NCBI GenBank assembly: GCA_030829985.1
Contig: JAURNW010000016.1
Coordinates: 36,123-100,122 of the forward strand
Origin: Gammaproteobacteria bacterium
GTDB taxonomy: Bacteria; Pseudomonadota; Gammaproteobacteria; Eutrophobiales; Eutrophobiaceae
DNA length: 64,000 nt
Direction: 5' to 3'
The notes beneath the pieces were generated by a model that worked only from the letters and a program-made list of their open reading frames with translations, made no database searches and was not told the origin of the DNA. Positions 1 through 10,062 of this stretch are shown here, piece after piece (position 1 is the stretch's first letter; each line of letters starts with the position of its first letter). A program made the translations under genes and the position numbers.

Positions 1-43
1 CTGAGTAGGCAAGAACGACTTTATTAATTTTTTTAGTGCTCAT
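1..43 (-). CDS. argG: Argininosuccinate synthase, N-terminal fragment cut by the window edge
   Basis: Only the first 14 codons are present. Read from ATG at 43 on the minus strand they give MSTKKINKVVLAYS, which matches the start of argininosuccinate synthases, where KVVLAYS leads straight into the SGGLDTS ATP-pyrophosphatase loop. The enzyme condenses citrulline with aspartate in arginine synthesis. A GAAGA ribosome-binding sequence lies just upstream on the minus strand. The call rests on a short but characteristic N-terminus, so the identity is probable rather than certain. argE and argA lie elsewhere in the window (45618-48106), so the arginine genes are not clustered. Confidence 0.72.
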   Translation of the reverse strand, partial: MSTKKINKVVLAYS

Positions 44-108
44 TTAGTGTTCTTCAATTTTGAAAAGTGGCTCATTCTAGCGGTTGGGATAGAACTATCA
101 ATAGTTCC

Positions 109-879
109 TCATACATAATTTATAAATGATTTAAGCTGTTTCAGGAAATCATTTGGTTTTTCGGCATGTGGCCAGTGTCCGGTACCGTTGATCATGGTGA
201 TCTCTGCGGCAGGAAAATACTGGAATATCCTGCTATTGTAGATGCTGCGTAGATATTCTGATTCTGAGCCGCCGAGAAAAAGGGTCGGTAGTCGACAGAC
301 ACTATTCTTAAACGTATCTGGAAATTGTCCAATCGTATCCAGATTAGCCATAATTCCCTCCAGATTAATTCGCCACTCAAAATTGTCACCAGCACGAATC
401 AGGTTTTGTAACAAAAGCTGGATAATATTGATATTGTCAATCACCTTACCTAATTCAGTTTCTGCCTGTGAACGACTTTTTAAGGTCTGTAAATTTAACG
501 AGAGCATTGCCTCGATATATTGATTGAATTCATGTTCATAATTTACCGGTGCGATATCTACAACGACCATGGCAGAAAAACGTTCGGGACGAGATAATGC
601 TGCCGTCATTGCCACTTTGCCACCCATACTATGACCTACAATTATAATCTCAGTGAGATTTAATTTATCGGCAATGGCAATTACATCATCTGCCATTTCA
701 CTGTAGGACATGCTGTCTGTATGTGGGGATTGTCCATGGTTACGAAGATCTGGTGTAATAACGTGGTAGTTCTCGGCCAGACCCCTCGCAATACCTTGCC
801 AGTTACGTCCAGAACCAAACAGACCATGTAATATGATGACAGGACGGCCTTTCCCGAATTCTTGAAACTCAAGCAACAT
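109..879 (-). CDS. ybfF: Alpha/beta-hydrolase, YbfF-type esterase
   Basis: A 256-residue single-domain alpha/beta-hydrolase, the usual length for YbfF-type esterases that act on short acyl esters and acyl thioesters. The oxyanion HGLFGSGRNW motif is near residue 18, the nucleophile elbow GHSMGG puts the serine at 84, and the catalytic histidine is probably in GTGHWPH near residue 235. DLRNHGQSPH near residue 45 is typical of this subfamily. There is no signal peptide, so it is cytoplasmic. It lies 65 bases downstream of the argG start but is transcribed towards the left edge ahead of argG, so the two could share a transcript. The physiological substrate cannot be read from sequence. Confidence 0.85.
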   Translation of the reverse strand: MLLEFQEFGKGRPVIILHGLFGSGRNWQGIARGLAENYHVITPDLRNHGQSPHTDSMSYSEMADDVIAIADKLNLTEIIIVGHSMGGKVAMTAALSRPERFSAMVVVDIAPVNYEHEFNQYIEAMLSLNLQTLKSRSQAETELGKVIDNINIIQLLLQNLIRAGDNFEWRINLEGIMANLDTIGQFPDTFKNSVCRLPTLFLGGSESEYLRSIYNSRIFQYFPAAEITMINGTGHWPHAEKPNDFLKQLKSFINYV

Positions 880-1171
880 GATGTAGAGATTGTATTATGG
901 GATAAAAAATAAAAATTTTAGCATAAGAACATTAATTAGCATTGCTAATTATAATAGTTGCTACGAATTATGAGAATCATGCTCAATATAGAAATAATAG
1001 TAGTATTAAATTTAGCCAATTGACCCATCATAAGGCAGTTATCACAATGTTGTAAAACGATTGGTATTTCTAGAATAGTTAAAAATGCTATGATACATCA
1101 TATTAATTTTCCCAAGATTTCTTAACGGTTAATTCTGAATAATTAAACTATTGATGAATTAATTGCAGCTA

Positions 1172-2218
1172 ATGATTTTACTATTTACCTACGTGCTAAT
1201 TGCATTAGTTTTTTCTTTTCTTTGTTCAATTGCTGAAGCGGTTCTTCTTAGTGTTACATCTGCGCATATCGCACTTATGGAGTCCGAAAATAAGCCATCT
1301 GCGCCGGTACTCAAAACATTAAAAGAGGATATAAAAAAACCGCTGGCAGCAATACTGACTTTAAACACTATTGCTCATACCATCGGTGCCGCCGGGGCTG
1401 GTGCTCAAGCTGCAGTGGTGTTTGGGAATGCTTATGTTGCATTAGCCTCGGCAGTATTAACCCTGCTTATATTGATCTTTTCAGAAATTATTCCAAAAAC
1501 ACTTGGTGCGCATTACTGGCGCTCACTAGCACCTGCAACTGCTTATGGATTGAAGTTTTTGGTCTGGTTATTATATCCATTCGTGAAGCTTTCCGAAAAG
1601 CTAACCAGCGGTATGGTAGAAGAGCCTGCTCTTAATGGTTTTAGTCGTGCCGAATTTTCTGCTATGGCCGATCTTAGCGTTGAAGAAGGACGCTTAAATA
1701 AACAAGAGTCATCCATTTTAAAAAACTTATTACTGCTTAATGAGATTAGAGTGAAGGAAGTAATGACTCCCAGGACCGTGATATTTTCATTGTCTGAACA
1801 CAGTACAGTTGAAAATTATTTTCATCAGTATGACGATGTGCGCTTTTCACGAATTCCTATATATAGTGATGGGGATCAAGAACAGATTGTTGGTTTTGTA
1901 TTGCGCAGTGATTTATTGTTGGCACAATCAAGAGGTAACACTACCACGACATTAAAAAACTATTGTAGAGAAATACAGGCGATACTGGATTCTACTAAAG
2001 TAGCTCAGGCATTAGAGGAATGCATACGTCTTAAATCACATATTATGCTTATCGTCGATGAATACGGTGGAATCGGAGGCATTGTGACATTGGAAGATCT
2101 TCTAGAAACGATGTTAGGCCGAGAAATTGTTGATGAAAGTGATAAAACTGTTGATATGCAACAACTTGCACTTAAGCTGGCGCGCCGTCAAAGCTTAGTA
2201 AAAAAACGATTAGAATAA
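1172..2218 (+). CDS. CNNM (DUF21) transmembrane protein with a CBS pair, hemolysin/CorC-like
   Basis: About 348 residues. The N-terminal 140 or so residues are a CNNM/DUF21 membrane domain with hydrophobic helices and the conserved EIIPKTLG motif. A cytoplasmic CBS pair follows, recognisable from EVMTPRTVIF and DEYGGIGGIVTLEDLLE. The protein stops soon after the second CBS motif and lacks the C-terminal CorC_HlyC domain of YfjD/YtfL-type proteins, so it belongs to the shorter group. CNNM proteins are linked to magnesium or cobalt homeostasis, which is inferred here only from family. A TTG at 1163 would add three codons. I prefer ATG at 1172, though neither has a clear ribosome-binding site. 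It converges on lpdA with 29 bases between the stops. Confidence 0.82.
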   Translation: MILLFTYVLIALVFSFLCSIAEAVLLSVTSAHIALMESENKPSAPVLKTLKEDIKKPLAAILTLNTIAHTIGAAGAGAQAAVVFGNAYVALASAVLTLLILIFSEIIPKTLGAHYWRSLAPATAYGLKFLVWLLYPFVKLSEKLTSGMVEEPALNGFSRAEFSAMADLSVEEGRLNKQESSILKNLLLLNEIRVKEVMTPRTVIFSLSEHSTVENYFHQYDDVRFSRIPIYSDGDQEQIVGFVLRSDLLLAQSRGNTTTTLKNYCREIQAILDSTKVAQALEECIRLKSHIMLIVDEYGGIGGIVTLEDLLETMLGREIVDESDKTVDMQQLALKLARRQSLVKKRLE

Positions 2219-2247
2219 TATTTAAATGTCCGGTATGTTCATTTAAA

Positions 2248-3996
2248 TTATTTTCGTTTAGGAATATAAAAATCTGTGATTGTGCCGCTAAATGCCTCTG
2301 CTGCCATAGCAACTGTCTCGGATAAGGTTGGATGTGGATGTATCGTGAGTCCAATGTCTTCAGCATCTGCGCCCATCTCAATTGCTAATGCACACTCAGC
2401 GATTAAATCACCTGCATTCGGACCAACAATGGCTGCTCCAATAATACGGTTTGATTCTTTATCGAATAAAATTTTGGTAATGCCTTCATCGCGACCTAAT
2501 GCTAATGAGCGACCACTGGCAGCCCACGGAAACACCCCTTTTCCATATTCGATATTTTTTTCTTTGGCTTCGGTTTCGGATAAGCCGACCCATGCTATTT
2601 CAGGATCGGTATAAGCTACTGAAGGAATAACACGATTATCAAAACCGACTTTATGTCCGGCAATTGTTTCTGCGGCTATCTTGCCTTCATGTGTGGCCTT
2701 ATGTGCCAGCATTGGCTGGCCGACAATATCGCCAATAGCGAAGATATTTTTAATATTGGTACGTTGTTGATCATCGACAGGAATGAATCCACGTTCGTTG
2801 ACATCAATACCGGCTTTGTCAGCGCCTATCTTATTACCGTTAGGTTGGCGACCGACAGCCACCAGGATTGCATCAAACTTATCTTTTTCGGGAGCGTCTT
2901 TGCCATCGAAGCAAACTTCCAGATGTGCCTTATTAGCTGTGACAGACGTAACGGCTGTTTTTAAATAAATATTTTCGTAGAGACTGTTAATTCTTTTTTG
3001 TAGTGGCCGGACGATATCTTTATCACAACCGGCGATTAGACTGTCTAACATCTCAACGATTGTAATCTTGCAACCCATTGCAGCATAAACCGTCGCCATC
3101 TCAAGACCAATAATGCCACCACCTATAACGAGCATACGTTTCGGTATTTTTCCCAGTAAAAGTGCGTCTGTTGAATCCATAATACGCGGGTCGTCTGGCA
3201 GGCTGGGTATTTTTGTTGCTTGCGAACCAGCGGCGATGATGGCTGAATCAAAAGTAATAGTTCTGGTTTCTCCGTTATTATCTATCTCTATCGCATTCGA
3301 CGAAATAAATTTACCGTGGCCCTCTATCACTTTTATCTTGCGTTGTTTGGCCATCGCTGCAAGACCAGAGGTGAGTTTTTTAATAACAGACTCTGTCCAC
3401 TGTCTTACCGGTTTTGAATCGGGTTTTTTTGAACCCAGATCGATGCCGTGTTCTTTTAATTCTTCAATTTCTGAAATGACTTTACCAATATGTAATAAGG
3501 CCTTTGAAGGAATACAGCCTACATTTAAACAAACACCACCCAATGTTGGGTATCGTTCAATCAATATGGTTTGCTTGCCTAAATCAGCTGCACGAAATGC
3601 AGCAGTATAACCACCCGGACCTGCCCCCAGCACAAGCACTTCAGCATGATGGTCACTTGTGCCCGTATGTTTTGCCGGTGAGCTTGTGGCTGGAACGGCT
3701 TCAGAACTTTCAGTATTCGCAGCGGCAGATGGTTCTGTCTTTGTGGCTGTTTTATTTGATGTTTCTAGTATTAATATAACACTGCCTTCAGAAACTTTAT
3801 CACCGACGGATACTTTTATTTCCTTTATTACGCCTGCTGCAGAAGAGGGAATATCCATCGACGCCTTATCACTTTCTAATGTAATAAGAGAATCCTCTTT
3901 TTGTACAGTGTCGCCAATCGCAACCAGTATTTCTATAATCTCAACAGTGTCAAAGTCGCCAATATCGGGGACTATAATATTTATTAATTCACTCAT
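2248..3996 (-). CDS. lpdA: Dihydrolipoamide dehydrogenase (E3) with fused N-terminal lipoyl domain
   Basis: The 582-residue protein has an N-terminal lipoyl domain (about 1-80, lipoylated lysine in ESDKASM), an Ala/Ser/Thr-rich linker to about 115, then a full flavoprotein disulfide reductase. The redox-active disulfide is in GGVCLNVGCIPSK, the NAD-binding motif is GGGIIGLEMA, and the dimer-interface catalytic histidine is in HPHPTLSE. It reoxidises dihydrolipoamide on E2 with NAD in the pyruvate dehydrogenase complex. The fused lipoyl domain is typical of beta- and some gammaproteobacterial PDH E3 and absent from the shared E. coli Lpd. It is the last gene of aceE-aceF-lpdA, 11 bases after aceF, with an AAGGA ribosome-binding site. 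Confidence 0.96.
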   Translation of the reverse strand: MSELINIIVPDIGDFDTVEIIEILVAIGDTVQKEDSLITLESDKASMDIPSSAAGVIKEIKVSVGDKVSEGSVILILETSNKTATKTEPSAAANTESSEAVPATSSPAKHTGTSDHHAEVLVLGAGPGGYTAAFRAADLGKQTILIERYPTLGGVCLNVGCIPSKALLHIGKVISEIEELKEHGIDLGSKKPDSKPVRQWTESVIKKLTSGLAAMAKQRKIKVIEGHGKFISSNAIEIDNNGETRTITFDSAIIAAGSQATKIPSLPDDPRIMDSTDALLLGKIPKRMLVIGGGIIGLEMATVYAAMGCKITIVEMLDSLIAGCDKDIVRPLQKRINSLYENIYLKTAVTSVTANKAHLEVCFDGKDAPEKDKFDAILVAVGRQPNGNKIGADKAGIDVNERGFIPVDDQQRTNIKNIFAIGDIVGQPMLAHKATHEGKIAAETIAGHKVGFDNRVIPSVAYTDPEIAWVGLSETEAKEKNIEYGKGVFPWAASGRSLALGRDEGITKILFDKESNRIIGAAIVGPNAGDLIAECALAIEMGADAEDIGLTIHPHPTLSETVAMAAEAFSGTITDFYIPKRK

Positions 3997-4007
3997 GAAA
4001 ATAATCC

Positions 4008-5306
4008 TTACAGCAAGACACGGCGGATATCGTTCAGAAAACCAGACAGTGTCACCATGAATTTTGCTGCTGCAGCACCATCAATGACACGATGATCGTA
4101 AGTCAGATCCAATGGCAACATTAAACGCGGTTCAAATTCTTTACCATTCCATACAGGTTGCATATCAGAACGTGTTACACCAAGAATGGCGACTTCTGGC
4201 GCATTTACGATCGGCGTAAATGCTGTACCGCCAATGCCGCCCAGACTCGAAATAGTCATACAAGCACCTTGCATTTCTTTTGGGCTCAATTTACCTTCTC
4301 TGGCCTTACTACTGATAGCAGCCATTTCTTCTGCCAGATCGTAAATATGTTTTTGATCAACGTCTTTGAAAACAGGCACCACTAATCCATTCGGTGTATC
4401 TACCGCAATACCAATATGATAGTACTTCTTTAAAATAAGCGAATTACCATCGCTGGAAAGCGAAGCATTAAACTCAGGGTACTCTTTTAAGGCGCCTACC
4501 AATGCCTTCATGATAAATGCCAGGAATGTAACTTTGACACCTTTTTTTTCTGCTTCAGCTTTCAAAGATTGTCTAAAGGCTTCCATTTCAGTGACATCAG
4601 CCACGTCATGATGAGTGACCATCGGCACATTCAGCCATGAACGAGTAAGATTAATTGCGGTTAGTTTTTTAATTCTACTTAAGGGACGTTCTTCAATTTC
4701 ACCGAACTTGGTAAAATCTATTGCAGGTACGGCAGGGATACCCGTACCACTTTGTACATTTGAACCGGATAAGGCCTGTTTAACAAATTTTGTTATATCT
4801 TCTTTCAGTATGCGACTTTTTGGGCCACTGGCTTTTGTTATTTTTGTAACGTCTACACCTAACTCTCTGGCATAACGACGCACAGATGGGCTTGCATGAA
4901 TTTGACCTTTTGTCTGAGCTATAGGAGAGGCATCCGGCTCTACATCCTTTGATATTGACGCAGATTTTTGTTGCTCTTTTTCATGAATAATTTTTTCCTG
5001 CTCGTTTATTTCAGGCTCTTCAATATTTTTGGTATCGGTGTTTTCACTATTGGCTGCTTTTTTTTCAGTAACTGACAAGTTAAGAATATTAGCGCCTTGT
5101 GCAACATGGTCGCCCACTTTCACGAAGATTTCCTGAACAGTGCCAGCATGCGTGGAGGGAATTTCCATACTGGCTTTATCGCTCTCCAGAGTAATAAGTG
5201 CTTGTTCCTGTTTAACGCTGTCGCCCGCTTGCACCAGGACTTCTATGATCTCTACTTCATCAAAGTCACCAATGTCAGGTACTTTCACTTCAATAATGTC
5301 ACTCAT
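4008..5306 (-). CDS. aceF: Pyruvate dehydrogenase E2, dihydrolipoamide acetyltransferase
   Basis: A 432-residue E2 with a single N-terminal lipoyl domain (about 1-80, ESDKASM). A charged Glu/Lys/Gln-rich linker follows, then a peripheral-subunit-binding domain around 133-170 (SPSVRRYARELGVD). The acetyltransferase domain contains the catalytic DHRVIDG near the C-terminus. It transfers the acetyl group from lipoamide to CoA. E. coli AceF has three lipoyl domains. Here there is one on E2 and another on E3. The gene is the second of the aceE-aceF-lpdA operon, with 40 bases from aceE and 11 to lpdA. Confidence 0.96.
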   Translation of the reverse strand: MSDIIEVKVPDIGDFDEVEIIEVLVQAGDSVKQEQALITLESDKASMEIPSTHAGTVQEIFVKVGDHVAQGANILNLSVTEKKAANSENTDTKNIEEPEINEQEKIIHEKEQQKSASISKDVEPDASPIAQTKGQIHASPSVRRYARELGVDVTKITKASGPKSRILKEDITKFVKQALSGSNVQSGTGIPAVPAIDFTKFGEIEERPLSRIKKLTAINLTRSWLNVPMVTHHDVADVTEMEAFRQSLKAEAEKKGVKVTFLAFIMKALVGALKEYPEFNASLSSDGNSLILKKYYHIGIAVDTPNGLVVPVFKDVDQKHIYDLAEEMAAISSKAREGKLSPKEMQGACMTISSLGGIGGTAFTPIVNAPEVAILGVTRSDMQPVWNGKEFEPRLMLPLDLTYDHRVIDGAAAAKFMVTLSGFLNDIRRVLL

Positions 5307-5346
5307 TAGATAGAATCCTGTCGTCTGCGTAGATGTTTAAGTTGAA

Positions 5347-8010
5347 TTAAATTGTCCATGGCGCAGGGCTCTCATTATCAATTTCATATTTATTAATCGC
5401 TTTTGTGACTTCGCTACTCTTTAAGGTGCCCGCTTTACAAAGGCCTTCTAAAGCCGCAACAACAACATGGTATCGATTCACTTCAAAATGTTTACGAAGT
5501 TGCTCGCGCGTATCAGAGCGACCAAAGCCGTCAGTACCTAATACCGTATAACTGGATTGGTCTGGTAGATAAGGTCTGATCTGTTCTGCGAAAAGTCGTA
5601 CGTAATCAGTAGCAGCTATAACCGGACCTTCGCTCTTACTCAAACATTTTTGAATATGCGATACTTTTTTATCCGACTCTGGATGTAGTCGGTTCCACCG
5701 TTCACAAGTCTGTCCATCGCGGGCTAACTCCGTAAAACTCGGACAACCCCATATGTCAGATTCAATACCCCAATCTTGTTTTAGAAGATCGGCAGCGGCA
5801 ACGACTTCGTTGAAAATTGTTCCTGAGCCTAATAATTGCACACGTGGTTTTTTATTTTTCGCACCTTTTTGAAATGCATACATACCTTTTATAATGTCAG
5901 TCTCTACGCCTTTTGGCATAGCAGGGTGTGCATAATTTTCATTCATCACAGTGATATAATAATAAACATCTTCCTGCTCAACATACATTCTACGTAGCCC
6001 ATCCTGAATTATGACTGCCAGTTCAAAGGCAAAGCTGGGATCATATGAAATACAGTTTGGTACAACAGAAGACCATAGTTGACTATGGCCATCTTCATGT
6101 TGCAATCCCTCTCCATTCAGTGTCGTGCGTCCAGCTGTTCCACCTAACAGGAATCCTCTGGTGCGTTGGTCTGCCGCTGCCCAGGCAAGATCACCTATAC
6201 GCTGAAAGCCAAACATTGAGTAGAGTATATAAAATGGAATCATCGGTTCGTTATTGGTCGAGTAGGATGTGCCGGCTGCTATCCAGTCACACATCCCGCC
6301 AGCCTCATTAATCCCTTCCTGCAAAACCTGCCCATGTTTATCTTCCTTATAAAACATCAATTGGTCAGAATCCTGAGGCGTGTAGAGTTGTCCTAGCTGA
6401 CTCCAGATACCTAATTGCCTAAACATGCCTTCCATACCAAAGGTTCGGGATTCATCCGGGACGATAGGGACAACACGGTCTCCAAGATTTTTATCTTTAA
6501 CCAGAATGTTCAGTATTCTGACAAAGGCCATTGTCGTTGAAATTTCCCGACCTTCAGATGTGGCTTTTAATAATGTATCAAAAGCATCAATGGCAGGGAC
6601 CTCGAGTGATTTTGATTTTGTCCTTCGAGCAGGTAAATAACCACCGAGGTCATTCCGACGTTGTTGCATGTATTCGAGTTCTTTCGACCCTTTTTCAAAT
6701 ACGAGGTAGGGTAGCTTTTCAATTTCTTCGTCGGCGATAGGTAACTCAAAACGATCACGAAATATCTTGAGCGATTCCAGACTCATTTTCTTTTGCTGGT
6801 GTGTAATATTTTGTGCTTCACCGGACGTTCCCATGCCATATCCTTTTACTGTCTTGGGTAATATCACTGTGGGTTGACCTTTATGGTTTACGGCAGCATG
6901 GAATGCCGCATAAATTTTAGCGGGGTCATGGCCGCCTCGGTTCAATTCCCAAATATCCCTGTCAGACCAGTCAGCTACCATGGCTTTTAATTCGGGTGTA
7001 TTAAAAAAATGTTCCCGCACATAGGCACCATCTTTCGCTTTATAGGTTTGGTAATCACCATCGACACACGCGGCCATACGTTTTTTCAAAGCGCCATTAT
7101 GATCTTTCTGTAAAAGTGAATCCCAACGGGTTCCCCAAATCACTTTAATGACGTTCCAGCCTGCACCACGAAAGTTGGATTCTAATTCCTGGATTATCTT
7201 ACCGTTGCCTCTAACAGGCCCGTCCAGTCGCTGTAGATTACAATTTATGACAAATACCAGATTATCCAGTTTTTCGCGTCCAGCCATACCAATTGCGCCA
7301 AGAGATTCCGGTTCATCAGATTCACCATCGCCCATAAATAACCAGACTTTACGCCCATCAGTATTACGAATATTACGATCTTGTAAATATTTCATAAATC
7401 GTGCCTGGTAAATCGCCATGATCGGGCCAAGCCCCATCGACACAGTTGGAAATTGCCAGAAGTCGGGCATCAGCCAGGGATGAGGATATGAAGACAAACC
7501 ACCGCCGCCAACTTCCTGTCGAAAATTATCCATTTGCTCTTCTGATAATCGACCTAACATAAAGGCTCTGGCATAAACGCCAGGTGACGAATGTCCTTGA
7601 ACATAAATTAGATCACCATCATGTTCATCTGAGGCAGCGTGCCAAAAATGGTTATAGCCAACGTCGTAGAGGGTTGCTGCGGAAGCATAGCTGGCGATGT
7701 GGCCACCAACATTGCTATCTTTATTTGCCCGGAGCACCATGACCATGGCATTCCAACGTACGTAAGAACGAATCTTGTGTTCGATAGTAGTGTCGCCGGT
7801 ATACCGGGCTTGTTTAAAAACGGGCAGGGTATTGACGTAATCAGTATTGGCGCTGAACGGAATATCAGCGCCTTCTCTTCTGGCTTTATCGATTAATTTT
7901 TCCAGAAGGTAATGTGCCCGTTCCGGACCTTCTATCTTTAAAACTGCTTCTAATGCTTCAAGCCATTCGCTAGTTTCGTGTGGATCGATATCTTGTTCAT
8001 GGTCAGACAT
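5347..8010 (-). CDS. aceE: Pyruvate dehydrogenase E1 component, homodimeric type
   Basis: The 887 residues match the length of the homodimeric AceE of gamma- and betaproteobacteria. The thiamine diphosphate motif GDGESDEPES runs on to the NLVFVINCNLQ segment near residues 230-265. The N-terminus is typical of AceE. The enzyme decarboxylates pyruvate and passes the acetyl group to E2 lipoamide. It is the first gene of aceE-aceF-lpdA. The 540-base upstream region to 8551 holds a pair of palindromes at 8180-8253 that are likely operators. The motif is not the AATTGGT-type site bound by E. coli PdhR, and no pdhR homologue adjoins the operon. Confidence 0.97.
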   Translation of the reverse strand: MSDHEQDIDPHETSEWLEALEAVLKIEGPERAHYLLEKLIDKARREGADIPFSANTDYVNTLPVFKQARYTGDTTIEHKIRSYVRWNAMVMVLRANKDSNVGGHIASYASAATLYDVGYNHFWHAASDEHDGDLIYVQGHSSPGVYARAFMLGRLSEEQMDNFRQEVGGGGLSSYPHPWLMPDFWQFPTVSMGLGPIMAIYQARFMKYLQDRNIRNTDGRKVWLFMGDGESDEPESLGAIGMAGREKLDNLVFVINCNLQRLDGPVRGNGKIIQELESNFRGAGWNVIKVIWGTRWDSLLQKDHNGALKKRMAACVDGDYQTYKAKDGAYVREHFFNTPELKAMVADWSDRDIWELNRGGHDPAKIYAAFHAAVNHKGQPTVILPKTVKGYGMGTSGEAQNITHQQKKMSLESLKIFRDRFELPIADEEIEKLPYLVFEKGSKELEYMQQRRNDLGGYLPARRTKSKSLEVPAIDAFDTLLKATSEGREISTTMAFVRILNILVKDKNLGDRVVPIVPDESRTFGMEGMFRQLGIWSQLGQLYTPQDSDQLMFYKEDKHGQVLQEGINEAGGMCDWIAAGTSYSTNNEPMIPFYILYSMFGFQRIGDLAWAAADQRTRGFLLGGTAGRTTLNGEGLQHEDGHSQLWSSVVPNCISYDPSFAFELAVIIQDGLRRMYVEQEDVYYYITVMNENYAHPAMPKGVETDIIKGMYAFQKGAKNKKPRVQLLGSGTIFNEVVAAADLLKQDWGIESDIWGCPSFTELARDGQTCERWNRLHPESDKKVSHIQKCLSKSEGPVIAATDYVRLFAEQIRPYLPDQSSYTVLGTDGFGRSDTREQLRKHFEVNRYHVVVAALEGLCKAGTLKSSEVTKAINKYEIDNESPAPWTI

Positions 8011-8179
8011 ATTGATCAGCGCCCCGTGTGTATTCTTTATAATATACAGCTTATGAACTCATAAATTAGCATCATCAATCCGGTTTAATATTGATACTAA
8101 TCGAGATTCTTTTATTAATGGATTATTGGCATAAGGATTAACTAATGTCCAATAAACACCATTGGTAATATGCTTTAAT

Positions 8180-8253
8180 ATTGTTGACAATAATGCCTTT
8201 AAAAGCATGAATACGCATCAAATCTAACATTTATTATATATATTGTCGACAAT
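8180..8253. promoter_or_regulatory. Paired ATTGTYRACAAT palindromes upstream of aceE
   Basis: ATTGTTGACAAT lies at 8180-8191 and ATTGTCGACAAT at 8242-8253. The second extends to a perfect 16-bp palindrome at 8240-8255. Their centres are 62 bp apart, about six helical turns. The same motif pair with the same 62-bp spacing occurs at 17211-17284. TTGT...ACAA half-sites are common for GntR-family repressors, but the regulator is not in the window. A minus-strand TATAAT lies between the sites at 8232-8237, so repression of aceE is plausible. pepA is also downstream in the other direction. Confidence 0.7.
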
Positions 8254-8551
8254 ATGTGTAAATCAAAACGATCTAACCTGATATTAAAAAGATCGGTTTC
8301 AAAGTATTGATAGTCTTTCAGATTAGGATATCCAGTCATAATAAATCCCATAGCGCTAGTGAATAATGTTGTTTAATGACACGCAAGTTATAGGGAAAGA
8401 TTAAGTGAATGAATGCAATAATTGCATGTCTATTCAGGATAGAGGCGGACCCGATAAGATCATTCTATAAGTGTTTTCCTCGTGTCATCGAACAAAGTTC
8501 TCTATCATTCAGTATAAAATCAGACATTGTTAAGGAATATATTTAATCATT
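8254..8551. other. Non-coding region between the aceE operators and pepA
   Basis: This is the pepA side of the divergent aceE/pepA region. It holds no plausible gene on either strand. An AAGGA ribosome-binding sequence precedes the pepA start. I see no clear pepA promoter, terminator or riboswitch-like structure. Confidence 0.5.
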
Positions 8552-10039
8552 ATGAGTATTACACTAGACCAAAATAAAACGCTTCCCTCTAAAAAAAATA
8601 TTGATGTTGTCAGTAACTGGCTGGTGGTTTTTGCACACTCACCGGCAAAGACGCTAAAGGAAAAAGCGGCATTCCCTTATCAAGAGAATTTATTAAGTCG
8701 TCGTCAGCAACTCGATTTAAAGAAAGCCGATACCAGCCCCATTGTTATTGATTTACCTAATCAGCATTCAAGCCATGTTGCTTTTGCCTCTATTGAGACA
8801 ACTATAAACAGTTTTGATTTATTAACGCTGGCGAGAAAAATGTTGGCTGCACACACAGCAATTAATCCGACGCAAATAGGTATTATCGTGTCAGGCTTTA
8901 ATGAACAGGAAGCCGAACGTATAGCTGAAGCTTTAATATCTGCTGGCCTCGCAGCAGCAGCAACAATGCCGAAATTCAAGAGTGATAAACAAACGCCGTC
9001 ACGCCTGAAAAAATTATCCTTATACGGTGTGCGTGCGAGTCATGGTTTCAAACAAAGCTTTGCTGTAGCGGAAGGTAATGCATTAACCCGCAGTCTAAGT
9101 ATCTTGCCGCCGAACAAATTGACACCGACTGAATACCTTAAAACCGTAAAAGAGATTGCGCGTGAGAATAAGTGGAAACTTGAGTTCTACGATGAAGCGA
9201 CATTAAAGAAGAAGAAAGCGGGTGCCTTCCTCGCAGTCTCACAAGGTAGTCCAAAGGCAGACTCGGGTATTGTACGTTTACGTTATACGCCCAAAGTTGC
9301 CGCAAAAGGCAAGAAAGTATTTCTGGTAGGTAAGGGCATTTGTTATGACACCGGTGGTACTAACCTGAAACCGGCTAATTTTATGTATGGCATGCATGAA
9401 GATATGCAAGGTAGTGCTGTTGCCCTGGGTACTTTATTAGCCTTATCGAAACTGAATTTTAATCGCCCGGTGGAATGTTGGCTGGCATTGGCAATGAATC
9501 ATATTGGTCCCAAGGCTTATAAACCGAATGATGTGATTACTGCTTCTGATGGCACAACAATAGAGGTCATACACACCGATGCGGAAGGGCGCATGGTTTT
9601 ATCTGATACATTGGCTTTAGCATCAAAAGAAAAGCCATCATTGATTCTGGACTATGCGACATTAACCGGCGCCTGTCTGTATGCGATTGGTACATCTTAT
9701 AGCGGTGTGTTTACCAATAAAAAAGAATGGCATGCAAACTTGATAAAAGCCGGTGAAGACTCGGGTGAACGTGTCTGGCCATTTCCATTAGATGAAGATT
9801 TTGATGACATGATAAAAAGTGACATTGCTGATGTGAAACAATGCTCACAGGAAAGCGGTGTTGACCATATATTGGCATCGCGGTTTCTACAACGATTCGT
9901 TAAGCATGATACGCCATGGGTACATATGGATCTTTCCAGTAGTCATAAAAAAGGAGGTTTGGCGCATATCCCTACAGATACAATCGGTTTTGGTGTGCGT
10001 TATAGTGTTCATTTATTGCTGAATAACTATTTAAAATAA
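8552..10039 (+). CDS. Leucyl aminopeptidase family protein (M17)
   Basis: A 495-residue M17 metallo-aminopeptidase. The C-terminal catalytic domain carries the metal-binding and catalytic residues in GKGICYDTGGTNLKP (Lys, Asp, Lys), EDMQGSA (Asp) and HTDAEGRMVLSD (Asp, Glu, Arg), where most family members have NTDAEGR. The N-terminal half is divergent from E. coli PepA, so it may be a PepB-like or separate branch. It removes N-terminal residues from peptides in the cytoplasm. The next gene starts 23 bases downstream on the same strand, so the two are probably co-transcribed. Confidence 0.88.
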   Translation: MSITLDQNKTLPSKKNIDVVSNWLVVFAHSPAKTLKEKAAFPYQENLLSRRQQLDLKKADTSPIVIDLPNQHSSHVAFASIETTINSFDLLTLARKMLAAHTAINPTQIGIIVSGFNEQEAERIAEALISAGLAAAATMPKFKSDKQTPSRLKKLSLYGVRASHGFKQSFAVAEGNALTRSLSILPPNKLTPTEYLKTVKEIARENKWKLEFYDEATLKKKKAGAFLAVSQGSPKADSGIVRLRYTPKVAAKGKKVFLVGKGICYDTGGTNLKPANFMYGMHEDMQGSAVALGTLLALSKLNFNRPVECWLALAMNHIGPKAYKPNDVITASDGTTIEVIHTDAEGRMVLSDTLALASKEKPSLILDYATLTGACLYAIGTSYSGVFTNKKEWHANLIKAGEDSGERVWPFPLDEDFDDMIKSDIADVKQCSQESGVDHILASRFLQRFVKHDTPWVHMDLSSSHKKGGLAHIPTDTIGFGVRYSVHLLLNNYLK

Positions 10040-10062
10040 ATTACTAAACAGGGAGGTAACAA

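Noticed and set aside
934..950. AATTAGC/GCTAATT hairpin between ybfF and the CNNM gene
   Set aside because: The stem is short and AT-rich, with no T tract, in an AT-rich region where such repeats arise by chance.
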